From Fragilariopsis cylindrus CCMP1102 (taxonomy: Eukaryota > Bacillariophyta > Bacillariophyceae > Bacillariales > Bacillariaceae), in assembly GCA_900095095.1 (NCBI GenBank), contig FMBT01000302.1, forward strand, positions 248,001-312,000: a DNA stretch of 64,000 bases. The letters run 5' to 3'. The translations under genes and the position numbers were made by a program. Shown here one piece after another: positions 46,718-56,110 of the stretch; the stretch's first letter is position 1, and every line of letters begins with the position of its first letter. The notes beneath the pieces were generated by a model. That model was given only the letters and a program-made list of their open reading frames with translations. It did not search any database and had not been told where the DNA came from.

Positions 46718-46966
46718 CAATTAACCCTTACCCTAACCAAAACCCTTTCCTAACGTTAATAACAAATTCTATACTACTGTAGAAGAAAAGTAGCTGAGAG
46801 CTGATAACAATGTACTCACAACTTCTGCCGATGAATGCTTAGGTGCACCATCATTTGCTACATGGAGCTTCACTGCTTTCGTTTCTGAGCGTTCATTTTC
46901 TTTTCTTACTTCTCATAGATTTAAAGCTGTTACAAAGCTTTCTTCTGATACATTGATTGATTGACA

Positions 46967-47993
46967 ATGAGACTACATGTAAGAGAAGGCGTCGCACGCC
47001 GACTAGAATCCGCAAGTGAGAGTGATTTCAAACGCATCGGATCTTCCTTTTTAAGCACATCACAATATGCTTATGAAATTTCAGATGCTGATATGATAAA
47101 AGAGTTTAGCGCCACTTCGTTGGTACTGAAACTACTTTATAAAGATCTTGTCCTTGCTGGACTACCAACCGCATCAAAGCCACTTCATCTCCTTTGGTGG
47201 TTGTACTACACTAAGCACTATCCAAAGAAAAAGATGTGGGAAAGATTGTCAAGGAGAAGTTATAAAACTACAAAGAAATGGATGCATATTATTCGAAAGG
47301 CAATCATGGTTGTTGTTCCTGATATGGTAAGATGATCTTTGCAAAGACAATGTTATTCTCATTAGATAATTATATCAATTTTCTTACTACTATAGCTTTG
47401 CACTTTTACACACACACACACACATATATATATATGTATAGATAAAATGGGAAAATCGCCTCCGGAAAGACAAAGGCCGGAGCTGCAAAACATACCATGA
47501 TGGTGTTGATTGTCGTATTAATAGCCCAGCAAAAAAGGATAAGAAGAAAGGAAAGTATCCGTTCGATGAGTGTTGGTATGGTCACAAATTCAAGAAGGCT
47601 GGTTTACGGTATGGGATTGCAACCTGTATACAAACGGGAGAAATTGTTCTAGTACAAGGTCCATTCCCTGCTGGCGCATGGCCTGATCAGAAGATCTACA
47701 CACAACATGTAGTACCCAAACTAAGTCCTGGTGAGAAGGTTGAAGCTGATAGAGGTTACAGACACCCAACTATTCGTCGTCCAGAAAATTTTGACTGTAG
47801 AAGTGAAAAGAAAGCAAAAGGAGCTGTTGCCGGACGTCATGAAACAATTAATGGGCGTCTGAAAAACTTTGCATCATTAGATGAAAGATATCGTCATGAT
47901 ATAAAAGAACATAAATACTATTTCTATACTGCATGTGTTATGTACAACTTGATGCATCGGCAATATGGTCCAACTTTCGATGTTTACTACTAA
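46967..47993 (+). CDS. DDE-superfamily transposase (DDE_Tnp_4, PIF/Harbinger- or IS5-like), two exons, apparently intact
   Basis: Exon 1 is 46967-47326 and exon 2 is 47442-47993, with a 115-base GTAAGA...TATAG intron, giving about 303 residues. Exon 1 has PLHLLWWLYYTKHYPKKK and TTKKWMHIIRKA, the helical region that precedes the catalytic core in this family. Exon 2 has YHDGVDCRI (first Asp), WYGHKFKKAGLRYGIATC, GPFPAGAWPDQ, VEADRGYRHP (second Asp) and AGRHETINGRLKNFA (Glu), so the D-D-E triad is complete and no stops interrupt it. It would cut and paste a DNA transposon, or it could be a domesticated host gene. I could not find terminal inverted repeats close to it. ATG 46967 is the first proper start. 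Confidence 0.85.
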
Positions 47994-48218
47994 ATGTAAT
48001 GTACTAAGTAGAGAGCTTTTTTCTTGGAATTTTCAAAGGCTACTACCCCCTTTAGTACAAATTCTCTGTAGAATCCTACGTAAGATTTTAAAAAAGTATA
48101 TAAATTTATTCTTTTATTATATTATATTTTTCTATTTTATTTATTTTACGGGTTGGGGTCAGGGTTACGTATCTTTTTATCTTATTCCGTACGTTAATTT
48201 CTTATACAAAACTGAACA

Positions 48219-48335
48219 TTGTTGTTACTATTGTTACTGTTATTGTTATTGTTATTGTTGATCTTGATCTTGATCTTGATCTTGATCTTGATGTTAATGT
48301 TAATGTTAATGTTAATGTTGTTGATGATGATGATA
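48219..48335. repeat. Simple repeats (TTGTTA)n, (GATCTT)n and (AATGTT)n
   Basis: Three hexanucleotide-type runs follow one another between the ends of the two convergent genes. Ordinary microsatellite. Confidence 0.85.
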
Positions 48336-48336
48336 A

Positions 48337-49041
48337 TTATAATCTCTGCTTTTTGTGGCTGTAGATGTTGCGACAGCTTTTTTCAGGCTTTGATGCCAAA
48401 GGATTGATTAGATATTGATCAAACTCAACATCCTTAGTATCAATAGAAAAAAGGCAGTCATTTCTGTTAGTTGTATCAGGAGTGTCACGGTATGGAACCA
48501 CATCAAGAGATCCAACATGATGATAATCATTTAATGGCTCATATTGATCCTTAAGATTCAGCTTGAACTCAATTTGGCGTGCACCATCCTTGGTACCGTT
48601 CGCAACAAACTTTCCATCAACCCTGTCTCCTCCATATTCTTCATCAACAAACGCAACGGAAGGATGATCAGAAATATAAGGAGCATACACAGTACATGAT
48701 ACCTGATATACTGCCATCACAACAGCTTTGTTCTTGTCTTGATATAAACCCTGACGGTGGATTTTTGCACCTTGAGCTGGTGCTTGACTAATATCAGGAA
48801 CAATCCCAAGACAAAGAAGGTCATTGTTCGTCTTGGTTGATGTTCGAATCTTTTTTTTCTCCAAAGCTTTCATTACCAATTCACTGAAAGATACCCACAT
48901 ACCTTTGTTGTTAGTACCGTACATATTAACCAGATAGAAAAGAACAGAAGTAAGAGCGGCACAGTTATACAAACTATGGATGACAGTAAGAAGATAAGAG
49001 ACGTTAGAAGCAAATGAAGAGGATCCAGGAGCATAGATCAT
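48337..49041 (-). CDS. Unknown protein convergent with the transposase
   Basis: The ORF encodes 234 residues in a single exon. A hydrophobic stretch lies near the N-terminus (VSYLLTVIHSLYNCAALTSV), then a basic segment (ALEKKKIRTSTK) and a globular region with VSCTVYAPYISDHPSVAFVD and RQIEFKLNLKDQYEPLNDYH. It has less low-complexity sequence than its neighbours, as does the transposase. I do not recognise a domain. Harbinger-like elements often carry a second ORF beside the transposase, and position and composition make that possible, but this one shows no Myb-like or nuclease motif. Confidence 0.65.
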   Translation of the reverse strand: MIYAPGSSSFASNVSYLLTVIHSLYNCAALTSVLFYLVNMYGTNNKGMWVSFSELVMKALEKKKIRTSTKTNNDLLCLGIVPDISQAPAQGAKIHRQGLYQDKNKAVVMAVYQVSCTVYAPYISDHPSVAFVDEEYGGDRVDGKFVANGTKDGARQIEFKLNLKDQYEPLNDYHHVGSLDVVPYRDTPDTTNRNDCLFSIDTKDVEFDQYLINPLASKPEKSCRNIYSHKKQRL

Positions 49042-49376
49042 TTTTGAATTGTATTGAATCGATTTTAATTTTATGTGATGAAAGAAGAAGAAGAAGTATG
49101 AAAAGAACTTTCATTTGGAATTAAAAAGCGACTGTTTTGAATTAGCGACGAAAGCCTGTCAGCCAAATATCGTTATAGTCTTGCTAGCGATAACGGGTTC
49201 ATGTTTATATAGTTGAAAGATGCTGTGTGTACATGATATGATGATATACTACAACGGTATGCTTTCTTTAAAAGCAAACCCACGAAAAAGTGAACACAAG
49301 TCAGTCAATATCATATAAATTTTAACTTATTTTTAGCGATTTACAAATATGCCTTGTGACACTGACTACCGGTTGA

Positions 49377-49559
49377 GCGCATTATTTTATATAAATCTTC
49401 GTTGGGGTAAAAAAGGGTAACTGTAACCCCAACCTTATATGTTTCAGTCTTTTCTATTTTGTTTTGGGGGAATTAATTGTTTTATTGACATTTGAGGGTA
49501 CATTAAAAATAAACAGAATGTTAAAATTTCACATCGCAAATACATTTTACCCCATCTTC
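49377..49559. repeat. Right copy of the inverted pair of about 182-base repeats
   Basis: It is the reverse complement of 43126-43307, with small differences such as a G-run in GTTTTGGGGGAATTAATTG. It lies beyond the 5' end of the 234-residue gene, so the pair brackets that gene, the transposase, the fold-back element and the 637-residue gene. The rest of 49,042-49,931 has no supported gene. Confidence 0.8.
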
Positions 49560-49931
49560 ATACTGTACTATTATGATGTTATCTTGACTTTCTTTTTGAA
49601 AGAAGTTATACTGTATGGCGCTTTATTGGGTAACAACCAGAACAAACAACACAGATCGAAATTCCGCCAAAATAGAGAACATGATTTTCTATTACAGTAT
49701 TAATAATGTTATCCTTCGATTTCAAAAAGAACATTAACAACAGATGCGAAATTCCGCAAAGATCTCGCCTCTGCTATCCAACATAAAAAGTGTTGATATG
49801 TATCGCCCTTTAATTTTACATCATAATATATTACAGTATATCCGTATTATCCACGTATATAGATACTTCAGTAGTACTATGATTATAAAAACAAAACAAA
49901 AAAACACAAGACAAAACAAAAACGAAATGAA

Positions 49932-50439
49932 ATGAAATTTTCACAATCAACCATCACAGCTGTTGCTGCTACGTTATCATTGACATCATCGTCTACTGCT
50001 GTGTCATCATCATCATCATCATCATCATCGAGACGAGGAACCGACAACAAGGTTGAGGTTTTAGCATCAATGTTAGCATCAGCATCAGCCTCAGTGGCTG
50101 TATCTTCTCTCCTACTCGAAATCCGTCACCGCCGTCGTCGTCGTCGTCGTCGTCGTCAGAATGCTATTAACTTATTACCCACGTGACGTATGTGGTTATG
50201 CTTCTCCTACTACTACATTAGAGGAGAAGGAAGAAGAATCGGACAACTCAATTGTTTCAGATACTCCTGATGCTGACGCTGATCCTGATCCTGATCCTGA
50301 TGCTAATACCAGTACAGAGAGTAGTACTGGTACCAGTAGTACAATTTACGTATCAAGAACTAATACTAAAACGACCCTAGTGTTGTTTGTGGCTGCTGTT
50401 ACATCTACTTTGACCTTCATTGTTGCATCGATTTCGTAA
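49932..50439 (+). CDS. Small secreted or surface-anchored protein, frame changes in the middle
   Basis: A first ORF (49932-50186) begins with a signal-peptide-like MKFSQSTITAVAATLSLTSS, sharing MKFSQ with the Cys-rich secreted protein at 11.9 kb, then Ser-rich sequence, and ends in an Arg-run from (CGT)n. A second ORF in another frame (to 50439) is acidic (TTTLEEKEEESDNS, DPDPDPD), Ser/Thr-rich, and ends with a hydrophobic C-terminus (TLVLFVAAVTSTLTFIVASIS) as in GPI-anchored or tail-anchored proteins. A single gene is likely: the two halves supply the secretion signal and the anchor. The join lies in or near the (CGT)n run at about 50,130-50,157. No clean intron that corrects the frame was found. 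Confidence 0.5.
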
Positions 50440-51510
50440 TTGCTTTGGATTTAAATAAGCGAGTGCAGCAGATAATTATATCCCTACAGTACTATATCGT
50501 CCTAATTTCGATTCGTCCAACTGTTACATGCTGGATACGACACACATACAGACAAAGAATGAGATTGTCTAACTATGTAAGATATGGGTACTTTTATATG
50601 GATGAATGAATAGTTAAATACATAATGAGTAAGGTAGCTGCTAATTTAAAATGCAATCAATGCAACAACCACATCATCTTGGAAAAATTTTCCTTTCGTG
50701 TTTGGCTTCTTTTCTATAGTATGCTGTGTCTATTTTGTGTGTGTGTTTCGATATCATTTCTAAAGCGTAGACTGATATTAATTGTGTAGATTTTGCTAAG
50801 GTTCTCCGTCCTATTAACGCGTGAAAGCCATAGTACGCTCGTTCACAATATCTGTTGCACGGAGGAAGTATTGTCTTTATTGAAAGTTCCGGTTTGATTC
50901 TTTCTTTTTTGCCGCTCCTCGCTCTACAATTGCACAGATTTGCACAGTATTATTAGACTTAAAAACAAATTGGAATGACAACTAATTTGATAATGGCAAG
51001 TTAGTGAGCGTTCGGACTGGTTTCTTATGGTGTATATTTTTGCATTCCTGTATGCCTTTTCCCGTATTGCTCCGGAAGTATCAAGATAAAGCTTATATTT
51101 ACTATTTATTTCGCCAACCAATGTGCAATGCTACAACTCTGCCATTAAGTATTAATTTTCACTATAATTTCTTCGCTTCGCCCCTCTTCCACTTTGAATA
51201 CAATTTTTTGATGAGGACGCGTGAAAATTAAACGTGCATTGACCATGAGCTCGAGCTACCATACTGAATACTGTATGCGAACTTTGAAGCAGGACCATAC
51301 TGTTTGTGATTAGTTCACAGCGTTACAGAATATCATTTAGCTTACGGCAAATGTCATTATTTTTCTTGAATTTTTCAATTTATCTTCAGCATTTACATCA
51401 AATCGAGTTTTCTTTTTACAAACTTATCGAAGATAAAACAAACGGAGACCGCTCAATCATTCTGACAGTTACAATCATTTCTATTCCAAGGACAGTTCAT
51501 CATTTCCATC
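50440..51510. other. Intergenic region, no gene supported
   Basis: Short ORFs at 50924 (-), 51004 (+) and 51306 (+) show no motif. Nothing else is recognisable. Confidence 0.4.
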
Positions 51511-52440
51511 ATGGCCCACCAGGTAAGAAGATCGTGTGATACGTCTGCTACGACAACGTCTACAACCCAACAGGCAAAGAAGAAGAAGAACAAGAACAAG
51601 AAGAAGAAGAAAAGATCTGTACGTGTAGTGCGATTCAATGTGAAAGTCATGGTAAAACGTACCCTACACATCAAGAACTATACACAACAAGAGATTGAAG
51701 CGTCATGGTTTACTCCTATAGAATACGATAATATCAAAAAGAGATTGTTCATGATATTGGATTTCATGCAGCTTATTACAGGCGATAATTCTTTCATTAA
51801 GAACAGGAATCATCGTACTACCAGCAGCTCTACGTCGTCGTCGTTTACGCCGCCACCGACATCACCATCGATGGCATCATACTGTGTAAGAGGTCTTGAA
51901 AATGTATGTTTAAACTATGGAATGAAGCATTCAACACGTATACGTCGTCGAAATGCTGTCTGTGCTGTCTTCAACGAACAAGATCGTCAGATCAAGAAAG
52001 CTGTTCAGCAGCCATCACAACACCAACATGACAGCAAGTTTTTTGTTTATGACGATGCAAGGATCAGAGACGTGTATAGGAACCATACGCGTACTTCTGA
52101 GGATATTGCTATATCTATGGGACGCATCGATGCTGAAATATTAATGTCATCAACAGTAGCATCATCGTTGAAAACGATAACGAATGCTGCAATGGCAATG
52201 GCAATATTAGAGGACAACAGCGACAACAAAATGACGGATCCTTTCTCCCCTTCTTCTTCTTCTTCTTTTGAGTTGGAGACTATCGTCACTACACAATATA
52301 ACAGTAAAGATCTGTTTTCCACTAACAAAGATAAGATTTGGAATTTCACTACTACATGCACTGCTGCTACTACTAAAGACGACGTATATCAGTCATCGAA
52401 CAAGTGTACTGCTGATCTTTTCAGTGATGCAACATTATAG
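51511..52440 (+). CDS. Diatom-family protein of unknown function (TLH-x-x-x-YT-x-x-E-x-x-ASW type)
   Basis: The ORF encodes 309 residues in a single exon. After a Lys-rich start, the block VRFNVKVMVKRTLHIKNYTQ, continuing with EIEASWFTPIEYDNIKKRL (about 40-78), matches a pattern that I know from many diatom hypothetical proteins (V-x-F-x...T-L-H-x-x-D/N-Y-T-x-x-E-x-x-A-x-W-Y/F). Its usual second half is also present: YCVRGLENV, RRRNAVCAVFNEQDRQ and DARIRDVYRNHTRTSEDIAI with DAEIL, where those proteins have a Cys-x-R-G-L-E box and helices ending in D/A-rich sequence. Function is unknown; the expanded family may be regulatory. The last ~90 residues are low complexity. The start is followed closely by a Lys-rich run, so an alternative later start is unlikely. 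Confidence 0.75.
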   Translation: MAHQVRRSCDTSATTTSTTQQAKKKKNKNKKKKKRSVRVVRFNVKVMVKRTLHIKNYTQQEIEASWFTPIEYDNIKKRLFMILDFMQLITGDNSFIKNRNHRTTSSSTSSSFTPPPTSPSMASYCVRGLENVCLNYGMKHSTRIRRRNAVCAVFNEQDRQIKKAVQQPSQHQHDSKFFVYDDARIRDVYRNHTRTSEDIAISMGRIDAEILMSSTVASSLKTITNAAMAMAILEDNSDNKMTDPFSPSSSSSFELETIVTTQYNSKDLFSTNKDKIWNFTTTCTAATTKDDVYQSSNKCTADLFSDATL

Positions 52441-54001
52441 TCTTTTATACCCATCCTATAACAAATTTTGAGTAAGAAAAAGAAAAGTAGAAAAATCTAT
52501 CTTAATAGTTAAATCCAAATCTATTATAATTAATGAGTAGATATGTATTTCAAATTGTAAAAGTTTCATCGTGCTTTCAAGTTTTATATATTTACACGGT
52601 TGCCTATCTCTTAGCCTCGTATAAACTAAACAAGTGTAGTAACGTAACATGTTTAATGTTAGCCCATCAAAGCTATCTGGTTCTCGTGGAGGTTCGTTCA
52701 CCCTATTGTTCATTCATATCCATCGATGGCATGGCATTGGACCTACTGTTTGATCCGAAAGACGTACTGTAGTGATGTGTTATACTATCGATTTTAGAAT
52801 GCTGTGCCGCATCTGTTTTCTACGGTATTGTTTCTTTTACTTCTTTACGACTATTGAAAATGACGTTTGTTATAGATCTCCACCAATTATATATAACTGC
52901 GATCCTGCTATGCATGTGTACACGATATTAAATCGATTTATTATTTGAACGTTGTATACGCGATTTGTTTTGTTTCTTCTTCTTCTTTTACACCGTAACA
53001 AATAATATAACGAGATGAGACGATAATTACCAAATAATAATGAGATGACGTATAAGCAGATGAAAAAAAAGTGTTGCATTATTAAAATTAGTATTTATTC
53101 GAGATTGAGGGCACCAAGAGAGAATGACATTATTAATTTACATAACATCTTCAATATAATATTCAAAAGAAAAAATGTTGTGAGCGAAGCATTTTCGACG
53201 CTAGAAAATAATAGTATTCTATGCTTTTTAGATCGCGAAGACGTCGGTGATCATTAATGATGTCATTGGTTTAGTAGGCCAAGAAACAGTACTATAAGTA
53301 CCGTAGGAGAGAGGTTCATTATTTAATAAATAAACAACTAACGTGCAGCTGTTAAATAAAAATAAGACCGTCCAGTATAGTACATTATGTACGCCTTCCG
53401 TTCCGGAGCTGAAATAGTTCTTCTTGTTGCGTACAGTAGTTGGTGTGTGTTTTGTCGTCCACTCAATCAATGCTTTAATCTTAATTTTAATTTTTTTGTG
53501 TGTGTATTTTTTTTGCTCTCTCTTTCTTTCTCCGAGGAAATATCATTCCATTCATTCATGCTTTTATTTGCCCATGTTTCACCAAGAAAGAAATCTTCGA
53601 TCGCACGACAAGACGACGACGACGACGCCCAAACAAAGCTAAGCAAACAAGCACGACCACCGGCCCAAAGCAACAAGCAACAAAGAAACGAGAACGACAA
53701 ATAGTCGTGACAAACAGGTCGAACAGTTTGCAAAGCAACAAGAACGACAAAGACAAACAGACAAAGCACGCAGCTCAGCTAGTACGACGTCCCATAATAA
53801 GCAACAACAGCATATCATATCACATTATTTCATACCATAGAGTAGCAGCAAGGAGTCCAAGTCCAAGTCCAAGTCAAGTTCACGTTCAAGTTCAAGTTCA
53901 AGTCCAAGTCCAAGTCAACCGAATAGAATAGAATCGAATCAAATCAAATCGAGTCAAAGCTGAACGAACGAATTTGAATATTCTAGCTACAATTATAAAT
54001 A
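52441..54001. other. Intergenic region, no gene supported
   Basis: It contains overlapping ORFs on both strands at 53387-53931 that share one repeat-like AC-rich stretch, and an AAGTCCAAGTCCAAGTC / CAAGTTCAAGTTC minisatellite (about 53,858-53,918) just upstream of the RMT2 gene, probably in its 5' UTR. No domain is visible in any frame. Confidence 0.45.
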
Positions 54002-55423
54002 ATGGAGTCGTCTACTGATACCACACCACCACAAGCAATAACTAATGAGAATGTACATCTAATGTTAACTGCATGTCAACAAGGTGATATACCAACAATA
54101 CAACGTCTTACAACTATAAATAAATTATATTGTTGTCAACAAGATAATGAAACAGGTTTATCACCATTAATGATTGCCTCTCAATCCAAAATTAATGGCA
54201 ATGGCAATAATGGCAAACAAGGCAATATAGAATTAGTGCAATTTTTATTACAGGAAGGGAATGCACCATGGAATGCAGTATGTCGTTTGAAAAATAAATG
54301 TGCTGGTGATTATGCCACCGATTCTGAAAATTGGGATATTGTAAATCTTTTAGTGGATTGGGGTACAAGAGCAGAATTAATATTAGGTACATTACATAAA
54401 CAATTATTAAGTAAACAACAACAAGGTCGAGAAGAAGTTGAAAATGATCGTCAAAGGCAAAAACCTAGTAATTCAAATAATACTATTCCTGTTGAAGAAC
54501 AATCCTCTACCAAAACAGATTATTTACAACATAAATTAACCTACAGTACAGATAATTCGACATTAATTGATGAAGATAATGATGCTGTTATGATGGAATG
54601 GGAACGACCAATAATGAAATGTCATGCCCAAATACTATTAGAAGATTGTTTGAAACAAGGTGAATATAAACAACGTCGTGTATTGAATGTTGGTTTTGGA
54701 TTAGGGATTATTGATACCATATTACAAGAGGAATATCAACCACATGTGCATTATATTATCGAAGCACATCCGGATGTTTACCACAAAATGATTGTAGATG
54801 GTTGGGATAAAAAACCAGGTGTAGTGATTTGTTATGGGAAATGGCAAGAGATATTACCTAAATTACGAAGTGAACAATATCAACAATCGAATAATATTGA
54901 TGGTAGTAGTGGTGAATTAGAATTTGATGGTATATTTTTTGATACCTATGCCGAACATTCCTATGATATGGAAGACTTTCATCAACAAATTACAATGAAT
55001 ACATCACAAGGTGATAAATCAAGTTTGTTATCCAGACCACATGGTGTCTATTCCTTCTTTAATGGATTAGCACCCGATAATTTATTTTTTCATGGTGTCG
55101 CATGTAATGTTGTAAAATTACAATTAAGTACATTAGGATTAGATACTGATTTTTTAACCTGTCAAATGACGGCACCAACTTCTACAAAAAATTCACATAA
55201 CAACAATGCAACATGGGATGGTATACGACGTAAATATTGGCATGGTCGTGATGTCTATTATTTACCAAAAGCAACATGGAATTCTATATTTATTGGACGT
55301 AAAACAAAAAATAGGATGTCATCATCAGCATCAGAAGGAGATAATAATGATAACGATAACGATAACGACGAGATGATGATGACAGACGATAATGAGAATG
55401 ATAATAAACGTCAACGAAGATAG
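54002..55423 (+). CDS. RMT2: Ankyrin-repeat protein arginine N5-methyltransferase (RMT2 type)
   Basis: The ORF encodes 473 residues in a single exon. Residues about 17-125 form ankyrin repeats (ENVHLMLTACQQGDIPTIQR, GLSPLMIASQ, NIELVQFLLQEGNAPWNAV, WDIVNLLVDWG). After a polar insert the methyltransferase begins with MEWERPIMKCHAQILLED. The SAM-binding motif is RVLNVGFGLGIIDT (226-239), then HYIIEAHPDVYHKM, and FDGIFFDTYAEHSYDMEDFH with YSFFNGLAPDN, both hallmarks of Rmt2. In yeast Rmt2 methylates the delta nitrogen of an arginine of ribosomal protein L12; the same activity is inferred here. The C-terminal 40 residues are acidic low complexity. Confidence 0.92.
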   Translation: MESSTDTTPPQAITNENVHLMLTACQQGDIPTIQRLTTINKLYCCQQDNETGLSPLMIASQSKINGNGNNGKQGNIELVQFLLQEGNAPWNAVCRLKNKCAGDYATDSENWDIVNLLVDWGTRAELILGTLHKQLLSKQQQGREEVENDRQRQKPSNSNNTIPVEEQSSTKTDYLQHKLTYSTDNSTLIDEDNDAVMMEWERPIMKCHAQILLEDCLKQGEYKQRRVLNVGFGLGIIDTILQEEYQPHVHYIIEAHPDVYHKMIVDGWDKKPGVVICYGKWQEILPKLRSEQYQQSNNIDGSSGELEFDGIFFDTYAEHSYDMEDFHQQITMNTSQGDKSSLLSRPHGVYSFFNGLAPDNLFFHGVACNVVKLQLSTLGLDTDFLTCQMTAPTSTKNSHNNNATWDGIRRKYWHGRDVYYLPKATWNSIFIGRKTKNRMSSSASEGDNNDNDNDNDEMMMTDDNENDNKRQRR

Positions 55424-55789
55424 AGAAGATAGAAAGAATGTTGCAGCAATTGAAGAAAGTGTTGTTGGTGGTGGTGGTGGTAGCGCAACGTCCACGTCTT
55501 CTTCAGTGTGGTATGATTACACTACTGTATTAATATAGATAAGACAATCAAGCCAATTAATGATCGCTGGATTTATCCTTCTATAGAATTTAATTATTTG
55601 AAGTGAATGAAATAAATAAATACTACATTGACAACACAACACAAAACAAAGCATATGTGTAATTTTTAGAGAACAAAAAGAAATAGGAATCGCTAAACAA
55701 ACAAAGATTCAACAACAAAGAATTAGATGAATAGCAAATTCGATAGAACATTTATCTCGTCTCTAGATAAAGTAAGATTGGTATACCTG

Positions 55790-56110
55790 TAGCCGTTTTT
55801 AACGCTTCTGTTGACTTGTTGTTGTTTTCGGTACAAATTATCTTCTTCTATAGTTAAAATAAAGATAAAATTAGTAAAGTGGTGTTTCTAGATTCTATTC
55901 TACTTCCGTTGACGTGTTGTTGTTATTTTCGGTACAAATTCCTTTCCTCTGTGATCGTATAACCTTTGCTATTGATAGGTGGAATGAAGATTAAGGTAAT
56001 AATTTGTTGTTTGTTGTTTCTATACTGCTTCCGTTGGATTCTTGGTTGTTGTTTTCAGTACAAATTCTTTTATTCTGTGATCGTATTGCTGTTGCTATTG
56101 ATGTTTGTGG
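55790..56110. repeat. Three diverged copies of a ~100-125-base repeat at the 3' end of the polyQ gene
   Basis: CTTC-GTTGA-TTGTTGTTGTT-TTCGGTACAAATT recurs with GTACAAATT at 55831, 55932 and 56058. The third copy lies in the predicted last exon (minus strand) of the polyQ gene, while the others lie past its stop. The rest of 55,424-55,990 has no other feature. Confidence 0.6.

Noticed and set aside
53387-53931. ORFs of 66-143 codons overlapping on both strands
   Set aside because: They are low-complexity (KQQ, FFL, RRRR) and disagree in frame; probably leader sequence of the RMT2 gene.
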